Source: Thermoanaerobaculia bacterium (GTDB lineage Bacteria; Bacteroidota; Bacteroidia; Chitinophagales; Saprospiraceae). Taken from it: a stretch of 18,178 nucleotides of DNA. The position numbers and the translations under genes are program-made. The notes beneath the pieces were generated by a model. That model made no database searches, was not told the origin of the DNA, and saw only the letters and a list, made by a program, of their open reading frames with translations. The stretch is taken from positions 1 through 18,178 of the forward strand of contig JAKLJF010000021.1 in NCBI GenBank assembly GCA_023151335.1. Reading direction: 5' to 3'. Every line of letters starts with the position of its first letter. Within the stretch, counting starts at the first letter, position 1. This document shows positions 12,810 through 18,178 of the stretch, in pieces.

Positions 12810-14519
12810 ATGAGAAGTCTTTTCGTGATTATCGCTGCATTGTCATTACTGCATCGGGCGGGCGCCCAGCAGCTCGAATTTGGCGATGCCCCGGAAGGCG
12901 TGATCGCTTATCCCAGGCAGGGCATCGTTGGCATGTTTCCAACCTGCAAAACGGTGGGGCCCTCCAACTGGATTCAACACAACAATTTCGGCGCGTACTT
13001 TGGTCCGACTATTGATTTTGAAGGCGATGGGAATGGCGGCTTTTGCCCCCAATTTCCTCCCTTTGACGCCGATGAATGTTATGCCGACAACGACGCCGGC
13101 CTGGCATTCCCCCAACCATACACCATATTGCCTTCGCCGCTGCGGGAGGCCCCCTGTCCCAATTCCAGGGGCACTTCGCTGGGGCAGCCCTGTACCGTGG
13201 CAGCATGGGGGCAAAACATCGACATTTTTGTGGTGAACAAAATGCCCAATTTAACCACGGGCTATGTAAACGTATTATTCGACTGGGACCGGAATGGCCT
13301 CTGGGCGGGCGCATCCCCCTGTCCTTCGGGGCCTGCCCCGGAACACGTGCTGGTCAACTTCAAGGTATCCCAGGGGCCGGGCGGTTTTAGCAATATGTTA
13401 TCCGTCCTCGGCCCTCCGCCGTTCCTGATCGGGCCGCTGCGGGGGTTTATCTGGGCGCGCTTTACCATTACGGAAAAACCGGTTGTGCTGCCCTGGTTTG
13501 GCGATGGCGCTTATGAAGACGGTGAAACGGAGGACTACCTGATCTACGTGGGCGACTACGATTTTGGCGACGCCCCCGAAGGCGCCCTGGCTTACCCGGC
13601 CAACGGCGTGATCGGCAACTTTCCTACCTGCATAAATGTCGGCCCGGCAGGCTCCTTTGTCCGGCATGCCGCCGGAAATGCTTTCTGGGGGCCGAAAGTT
13701 GATGGAGAAAATGAGGGCAATGCCGCCCTTTGTCCGGCGTTTAGTCCTAATCAATACGACCGCGATGAATGTTTCCAGGATGGCGATGCCGGCCTGATCG
13801 CCCCTACGGCTTACACGATCAACGGCGGTTTGGTCATTCCCTGTGTGGGAGCGGCCGGCAAGGCGCTCGATAAGTTCTGTGCCACGGCGCAATGGGGGCC
13901 GGAGATCGATATTCTGGTGAACGGGCCGGGAATTGCCAACCTGCTCATCGACTGGGACCAGAACGGCTCCTGGACGTTCAATGCCGCATCGACGTGCGCG
14001 GGTGTTGCCGTGCCCGAACACGTACTGGTCAATTTCGTGGTGCCACCGGGCTATTCCGGACCGCTTTCCGGGCTGTTTCCGCCGCCGTTTACCGTGGGTC
14101 CAAATGCCGGATTTGTGTGGGCGCGTTTCACACTCTCTGATGTACCGGTACCGAACAACTGGGGGGGCGTCGGCGATTTCCTGGACGGCGAAACGGAAGA
14201 TTATCTCCTGGAGGTATCCCTCACCAGCGGCCTGCGGGATATTCGCGGCGAAGAAATTCCATTTAACCTCATCCCCAACCCGGCACAGGATGCCTTCCGC
14301 ATCGAACTGGCATTGCAGAAAACAGAAGACCTGCTGATCGAGCTGACCGGCATAGACGGACGTATCGCGCAGGTGTTGCACAACGCCATGTTACCGAAGG
14401 GGAAACACACCCTGGAGTTCAACCTCAAGCAGGCCGGCTTACCCGACGGTTTGTACCTGGTGTCGCTCCGGACGGCGTCAGGCGCCCGGGGGTATCAGCG
14501 CCTGATCATCCGGCGTTGA
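12810..14519 (+). CDS. Secreted two-repeat GEVED-like protein with T9SS sorting domain
   Basis: This 569-residue protein begins with a signal peptide (about 1-19, ending RAGAQ). Two homologous repeats follow, about 22-250 and 251-470. Each opens with FGDAPEG-AYP, continues through NFPTC/MFPTC, DECYADNDAGL/DECFQDGDAGL and VNxLxDWDxNG, and closes with EDGETEDYL or LDGETEDYL, the GEVED-type ending. The last 90 residues (from IPFNLIPNPAQDAF to the end) form a type A type IX sorting domain, which directs export through the outer membrane and surface attachment or release. Each repeat has several cysteines that could form disulfides. The function is unknown; adhesion or a surface-layer role is a guess. 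Confidence 0.88.
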   Translation: MRSLFVIIAALSLLHRAGAQQLEFGDAPEGVIAYPRQGIVGMFPTCKTVGPSNWIQHNNFGAYFGPTIDFEGDGNGGFCPQFPPFDADECYADNDAGLAFPQPYTILPSPLREAPCPNSRGTSLGQPCTVAAWGQNIDIFVVNKMPNLTTGYVNVLFDWDRNGLWAGASPCPSGPAPEHVLVNFKVSQGPGGFSNMLSVLGPPPFLIGPLRGFIWARFTITEKPVVLPWFGDGAYEDGETEDYLIYVGDYDFGDAPEGALAYPANGVIGNFPTCINVGPAGSFVRHAAGNAFWGPKVDGENEGNAALCPAFSPNQYDRDECFQDGDAGLIAPTAYTINGGLVIPCVGAAGKALDKFCATAQWGPEIDILVNGPGIANLLIDWDQNGSWTFNAASTCAGVAVPEHVLVNFVVPPGYSGPLSGLFPPPFTVGPNAGFVWARFTLSDVPVPNNWGGVGDFLDGETEDYLLEVSLTSGLRDIRGEEIPFNLIPNPAQDAFRIELALQKTEDLLIELTGIDGRIAQVLHNAMLPKGKHTLEFNLKQAGLPDGLYLVSLRTASGARGYQRLIIRR

Positions 14520-14536
14520 AAGATGGAAGAAGGGCG

Positions 14537-14941
14537 TTATTTCGGCCCCACCGAATCATACACGATCACTTTCTCCCACAGGTGGCTGTATTCTTCCACA
14601 AACCCGAGGTGTACAGGATGTTTCTGGTACACTTCCTCTTCTTCGGGGTTGTTGAAGAACGTCAGCCAGGAAACGGAATAGGTATTGTCGATCACGCCCC
14701 GGCTGGTGGCAGCTGGATATCCGATGTAATATTTGCGGAGCACCGGGATTTTGGCGAGTTTTTTCAAGCCCTCCACCAGCTTGTCGCGGTCGGCGGCGCT
14801 GGCTGGATTTTTCAGCCAGAAAAAGACGTGATGTACGAAAATTTCTTTTTTAGCCGGTTCGGCGGTAGCGGGCGTCACGCCCAATGCAACGGATGCCAGG
14901 GAAGTGTTGTAAAGGAAAGCGCGGCGGGAAAGTTTTTTCAT
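14537..14941 (-). CDS. Tat-exported Dabb (stress-responsive A/B barrel) protein
   Basis: This 134-residue protein has an N-terminal signal (MKKLSRRAFLYN, then a weakly hydrophobic stretch to about residue 28), fitting the Tat consensus SRRxFL. The rest is one Dabb domain: HHVFFWLKN at its start, YSVSWLTFF in the middle, and EEEVYQKHPVHLGFVEEYSHLW near the end. Such ferredoxin-like barrels form dimers; most have no assigned reaction, and a few are cyclases or aldolases. Bacteroidota often have this exported version. It converges with the GEVED-like gene across 17 bases. The domain is certain; the function is open. Confidence 0.88.
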   Translation of the reverse strand: MKKLSRRAFLYNTSLASVALGVTPATAEPAKKEIFVHHVFFWLKNPASAADRDKLVEGLKKLAKIPVLRKYYIGYPAATSRGVIDNTYSVSWLTFFNNPEEEEVYQKHPVHLGFVEEYSHLWEKVIVYDSVGPK

Positions 14942-15288
14942 GCGTGCATAAGTTTGTGAAATTTCAGGGATGATTTGCTGCTTCTCTTACCCGGCAAATA
15001 ACGGGTTTTATATCTTAGAAGATTGTATTCAATATCTGACCTTGCACTCTTCGAAGTAGTTCGAATCGACGTTCATTTAATCAAAGAGGCCTTTTACATT
15101 GAATAAAATTTCATTTTGGGACAGCCTGATCATTTCAGGGGCTAAAAGCGCAAATTGCCATACTATTTTAACAGAAGACCCGCGGCGTGGCGCCGAGGTT
15201 TCCGGAGTGCGGATTCAAAATCCGTTTCTCCTTTGAGCCTGTATCATATGGTCAGCAATTTCCAATGCGCGCCAGCAAGGCACTGTCG
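14942..15288. other. 347-base intergenic region with a tRNA-Leu-like fragment
   Basis: No protein gene is supported here. Bases 15209-15225 fold as a 5-bp stem (GCGGA/TCCGT, one G-T pair) with the 7-base loop TTCAAAA, which reads as a Leu CAA anticodon arm. TTCTC-CTTT-GAG follows directly, as the long variable arm of tRNA-Leu would. No T-arm and no acceptor match follow, and the D-arm is poor, so at best it is a remnant. A short inverted repeat, ACCCG-N8-CGGGT (14989-15006), lies upstream of the Dabb gene. Confidence 0.25.
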
Positions 15289-16317
15289 TTACAACCCCTC
15301 CACCCACTTCCGCAGCAATCCCTTAAAATCGTCGGTTCGGTACTCCCCTGCCGGAATGCCGCTGGTTCGGCCCACGTTCATAATACCGGCCAGCAGGTCG
15401 ATAGCATCCAGATTTTGTATCAGGTACTCCTGTTCTGTTTGGCCGGGCGTGGGGATGAGGATGGCCTTTTTACCGAGGGCTACCAGATCCATGATACTGC
15501 TGTAACCGGAGCGGCACACGAGGGTCTTGCTGGCCAACAGCACATCATTAAGATCCCTGGAAGTGAGATAAGACACCACTTCCACGTTATCGGCGGCGTA
15601 GTAATGTTTTTTGGCCTGCGTCCGGCCCTGTACAAAGATAAACTTTTGCGGCAGCGATATGGCCTGGTCCATCAGTCGTTGTTCCAGGATGCTGCGTTGC
15701 GGTTCGGGGCCGGAGAGCACCACCGCTACGTCGTATTCATATTCGCGGTCATAGGCGCGCATGCGGGACAGCACGCCGGCGAAATGGGTTTTGGGGTGTA
15801 CGGCAGGGCCATGCGAGAGTTCGCCGGAAAGGCAATCCTCACCGGCTGCGTCGGGCACCCACACGGCGTCGAATTTGGACAGGGCCAGGCGCAGCACCCG
15901 GTTGGCCGACCACTCCAGTGCGGGACCCGGCACGCGCAGGTGCAGCTGGTGGGTCAGCATGACGCTGTTGGCCCGGCGGCTGAAGCAGCCGTAACGATTG
16001 TCTGAAAGGATACCGTTGATGCCCAGTGCGCGCACCGCGCGTTCGGTCACCCATTGCTCGCTGCGCACAGCCCAGACGATCCGCGGCAACTGGCGGCCGA
16101 TATTCCATACCATGTTGTTCGATTGGTAACGAATACGGTAAGAGGGCAATTCAAGCACCTGCATGTGGGGAAATTCTGCTTTCAGCAGGTGCAGGGCCAC
16201 GCCGTCAGAGCCTAACACAACTTCGACGCCCAATTGCTCGAGTTCCTGGATCATGGGAATGCAGCGGGTGACGTGGCCGAGCCCCCAGTTGAGCGGTGCA
16301 ACGAGTATCCGTTTCAA
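15289..16317 (-). CDS. MurG-like (GT-B fold) glycosyltransferase
   Basis: This 342-residue protein is read from a TTG at 16317, because the family consensus start (M)KRILVAPLNWGLGHxTR begins exactly there; the open frame upstream looks non-coding. The N-terminal acceptor domain has the glycine loop WGLGH (11-15). The C-terminal donor domain has SGPEPQR (202-208) and the sugar-nucleotide site RSGYSSIMDLVALGKKAIL (269-287), followed by PTPGQTEQEYL, as in MurG/family 28 C-terminal domains. It probably transfers a sugar from a nucleotide sugar to a lipid or envelope acceptor at the inner membrane; donor and acceptor are unknown. It is transcribed divergently from the small lipoprotein gene. Confidence 0.85.
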   Translation of the reverse strand: MKRILVAPLNWGLGHVTRCIPMIQELEQLGVEVVLGSDGVALHLLKAEFPHMQVLELPSYRIRYQSNNMVWNIGRQLPRIVWAVRSEQWVTERAVRALGINGILSDNRYGCFSRRANSVMLTHQLHLRVPGPALEWSANRVLRLALSKFDAVWVPDAAGEDCLSGELSHGPAVHPKTHFAGVLSRMRAYDREYEYDVAVVLSGPEPQRSILEQRLMDQAISLPQKFIFVQGRTQAKKHYYAADNVEVVSYLTSRDLNDVLLASKTLVCRSGYSSIMDLVALGKKAILIPTPGQTEQEYLIQNLDAIDLLAGIMNVGRTSGIPAGEYRTDDFKGLLRKWVEGL

Positions 16318-16356
16318 AACAAAGCTGTTAAAGGCAAGCAGATTTTCAAATGGCAA

Positions 16357-16364
16357 TAATTTTG
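16357..16364 (+). promoter_or_regulatory. Candidate -7 element TAATTTTG
   Basis: This is an exact match to the Bacteroidota -7 consensus TAnnTTTG, about 60 bases before the small lipoprotein start, giving a predicted leader of about 50 bases. No clear -33 TTTG is seen at the expected distance, so confidence stays low. It overlaps the upstream side of the divergent glycosyltransferase gene. Confidence 0.35.
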
Positions 16365-16423
16365 CGACGAAGTCGGGCGTTTGGGTTACATTCGCCTTTG
16401 TAAAAGTAAACAGGATTTTGTCT

Positions 16424-16534
16424 ATGAAAAAAATTAATTGGTGGCGCGCCGCATTTTTACTCCTGATGATCGGCATGGTGGTACTGGAAGGGTGCCGGTT
16501 GTTCAAGCCCAAATGCGACTGCCCGCATTTCTGA
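16424..16534 (+). CDS. Small putative lipoprotein, 36 residues
   Basis: MKK followed by a hydrophobic stretch (residues 11-21) leads into VLEGC, a plausible lipobox with Cys24, and the mature part is only RLFKPKCDCPHF. Tiny lipoproteins ending in a CxCP motif are, from my recollection, frequent in Bacteroidota. The two extra cysteines (C31, C33) and the histidine could bind metal or form disulfides, but no function is known. The start follows a plausible promoter and the gene lies 97 bases before the pyruvate kinase-like gene on the same strand. Confidence 0.6.
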   Translation: MKKINWWRAAFLLLMIGMVVLEGCRLFKPKCDCPHF

Positions 16535-16631
16535 TATCCGGGAAAAATTGGCAGCCACTGATGAATATCATGCCGCCACGTATATCCGCACATTGCCCGG
16601 AACTTGCATTTTCCTGCAGATTTGCGCCATT

Positions 16632-18101
16632 ATGACCGACCCACATGCTTCCTTGCGCGTCGACGTGGAGCGCATTTACCATCACCTGCTTTCCATCGAG
16701 GAAATGTGGGAAAATACGATCATCCGCGTACATCCCCAACAAAGCGCCAGCGCCACCAACCTGCTGCACTACCTGGCGTTGCGCTGCGAAGACCTGCGCG
16801 ATCTGCAGGACGACCTGCACAATGCCGGGCTTTCTTCACTGGCCAGTTCGGAAAGTCATGCCCTGCGCCAGGTGCAGGCGGTGCTGCAACGCCTGGGGGC
16901 TAATATTCCTGAAAATGAAATTTCTCCGATTGACTACCCGATGGCTTCGCGCCTGATCCATCAGCGCGCTTCCGCTTTATTCGGCCCAAAGGTCAACCCC
17001 AATATCCCGCACCTGATGGTTACTTTCGACAGCGGTCTGGCCACCGATTACGCGGGCGTAAAAGCCCTGGTACAGGCAGGTATGAATATCGCGCGGATCA
17101 ACTGTGCCCACGACGGCCCCGACGCGTGGCGCGCCATGATCGCCAACGTGCATAAAGCGTCCCGCGCAACGGGGCACGCCTGCAAAATATACCTCGACCT
17201 GGCAGGGCCAAAAATCCGTACGGCCATACTCGGAAAAGGCCGCAAAAAAGGCCGTATGAAGTTATTGCCCGACGACCGCTTTTTACTGGCTGAAGCAGGC
17301 GCCAAATTCAACCCGAAAGATAAAGTGGTGGGTTGCACGTTGCCCGGTGTGGTGAAAGACCTGCGCCCCGGCGACCGGGTACTGTTCGACGACGGCCTTT
17401 TCGAAGCTGTCGTAGAGAAATGCGACGGCATGCTGGCCAACCTGCGCCTTACCCGCGCTTCGGCGCCCAAAGCGCGGATCAAAGCAGAAAAGGGCATCAA
17501 TTTCCCCGACACGGAGCTCTCGGTAAGCAGTCTGACCGAGTTCGACAAATCGGTCATACCTTTTGCCCTCGAACACGCCGATATTGTGGGCTTTTCTTTT
17601 GTGCGGCAGGCGCAGGAAGTGGCCGAATTGCAAAAATTGCTGCGGCGCAAAAAAAGTCATACGCCGCCCCTCGTCCTGAAGATTGAGACGTATGACGCCG
17701 TACAAAACCTGCCGGCGCTATTACTCCAGGGCATGACCGAACCGGCTTTCGGCGTAATGATCGCCCGGGGCGATCTGGCCGTGGAAATTGGCTTCGAACG
17801 CCTTAGCGAAGTACAGGAGGAGATCCTGTGGCTCTGCGAGGCCGCCCACGTTCCCGTTATCTGGGCCACCCAGGTATTGGAAACCCTGAACAAAAGCGGC
17901 ATTGCCACCCGCTCGGAAGTGACCGACGCCGCCCGTGCCGCGCATGCCGAATGTGTCATGCTGAACAAAGGAAAACATTTGCTGGCCGTACTGGCCACCC
18001 TGCGCGACATCCTGCACCGCAGCGGCGGGCATCATTTGAAAAAACGGTACGTGTTCCGGCCGTTGAATATCGCGGAGCGGTTTTTAAATAAAAGTTTATG
18101 A
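16632..18101 (+). CDS. Pyruvate kinase-like protein with N-terminal extension
   Basis: This 489-residue protein is read from the ATG at 16632; an in-frame TTG lies 84 bases upstream. Residues 1 to about 125 form a mostly helical region unlike classical pyruvate kinase. The barrel follows: RINCAHD (156-161, cf. RLNFSHG), LDLAGPKIRT (D189, K194), the small B-domain, then K350 and E352 in LKIET, MIARGDLAVEI with D381, and ATQVLETLN. These are the phosphate, metal and phosphoenolpyruvate ligands. Lys194 replaces the Glu of K+-dependent enzymes, suggesting K+ independence. The usual MLSGETA-G-YP is replaced by CVMLNKG, and the allosteric C-terminal domain is missing. It is probably a pyruvate kinase of a divergent branch; catalysis of phosphoenolpyruvate + ADP is inferred. 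Confidence 0.82.
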   Translation: MTDPHASLRVDVERIYHHLLSIEEMWENTIIRVHPQQSASATNLLHYLALRCEDLRDLQDDLHNAGLSSLASSESHALRQVQAVLQRLGANIPENEISPIDYPMASRLIHQRASALFGPKVNPNIPHLMVTFDSGLATDYAGVKALVQAGMNIARINCAHDGPDAWRAMIANVHKASRATGHACKIYLDLAGPKIRTAILGKGRKKGRMKLLPDDRFLLAEAGAKFNPKDKVVGCTLPGVVKDLRPGDRVLFDDGLFEAVVEKCDGMLANLRLTRASAPKARIKAEKGINFPDTELSVSSLTEFDKSVIPFALEHADIVGFSFVRQAQEVAELQKLLRRKKSHTPPLVLKIETYDAVQNLPALLLQGMTEPAFGVMIARGDLAVEIGFERLSEVQEEILWLCEAAHVPVIWATQVLETLNKSGIATRSEVTDAARAAHAECVMLNKGKHLLAVLATLRDILHRSGGHHLKKRYVFRPLNIAERFLNKSL

Positions 18102-18145
18102 GGGTTTATGAGGGTTTAGAAGGTTTATGAGGGTTTAGAGGGCTA
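18100..18145. repeat. GAGGGTTTAt/g tandem repeat tract
   Basis: Four to five units of GAGGGTTTAT, GAGGGTTTAG and GAAGGTTTAT run from the stop of the pyruvate kinase-like gene to about 18145. The word TTTAGAAGGTTTA recalls the GGTTAGAAGGTT units at 4204-4265, so the two tracts may be of one kind. Confidence 0.75.
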
Positions 18146-18178
18146 ACGATTACCCACAAAACCGCGCCTTCTAATCAA

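Noticed and set aside
16318..16593. An upstream extension of the glycosyltransferase
   Set aside because: It would run through the divergent lipoprotein gene and precede the typical KRILVAPLNWGLGH start; the TTG at 16317 fits the family.
16548..16631. A TTG start for the pyruvate kinase-like gene
   Set aside because: The extra 28 residues look unlike a structured N terminus, and a normal ATG is available at 16632.

Overview
The window looks like chromosomal DNA of a GC-rich member of the Bacteroidota. The best evidence is a type IX secretion sorting domain at the end of the GEVED-like protein (12810-14519). Supporting signs are the lack of clear Shine-Dalgarno sequences, probable TTG starts, TAnnTTTG-like promoter elements and a small lipoprotein ending in a CDCP-type motif. 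I would guess Saprospiria, Chitinophagia or Cytophagia, but the sequence does not fix the class.

Layout. (1) 2-3190, + strand: a tight four-gene run with gaps of 2-7 bases. It holds a DUF3179 protein cut by the window edge, an MFS transporter, and two tandem AhpD-like carboxymuconolactone decarboxylase paralogues. (2) 3201-5521, - strand: a nickel permease, hypC, hypB and hypA, which are nickel supply and hydrogenase maturation genes. (3) 5686-9805, + strand, divergent from hypA: the small subunit, large subunit, cytochrome b and maturation protease of a membrane-bound [NiFe] uptake hydrogenase. The small subunit carries the two extra cysteines of the oxygen-tolerant proximal [4Fe-3S] cluster (group 1d, E. 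coli Hyd-1/Ralstonia MBH type). (4) 9925-11006, + strand: a YeeE/YedE plus DUF6691 membrane protein pair, probably for sulfur-compound uptake. (5) 11015-12202, - strand: metX of methionine synthesis. (6) 12347-14519, + strand: a small tail-anchored protein and a secreted GEVED repeat protein. (7) 14537-16317, - strand: a Tat-exported Dabb protein and a MurG-like glycosyltransferase. (8) 16424-18101, + strand: a 36-residue lipoprotein and an atypical pyruvate kinase-like protein.

How the genes work together. The permease brings in Ni2+, HypA and HypB deliver it with HypC as scaffold, and HyaD trims the large subunit. The finished heterodimer is Tat-exported and held in the membrane by the small-subunit tail and the cytochrome b, feeding electrons from H2 into the quinone pool. 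hypD, hypE and hypF are not here and must lie elsewhere if the enzyme is made.

The most notable non-coding structure is a set of four near-perfect palindromes: three copies of one sequence and one of a second sequence with the same 16+1+16 design. They sit only in the gaps between co-directional genes of the hydrogenase/sulfur region. A candidate operator also lies in the hypA-hyaA divergent promoter region. I see no CRISPR array, transposase, rRNA or intact tRNA. Nothing in the window amounts to a wholly new system. The strongest leads are the modified proximal-cluster surroundings, the palindromes and the candidate operator.
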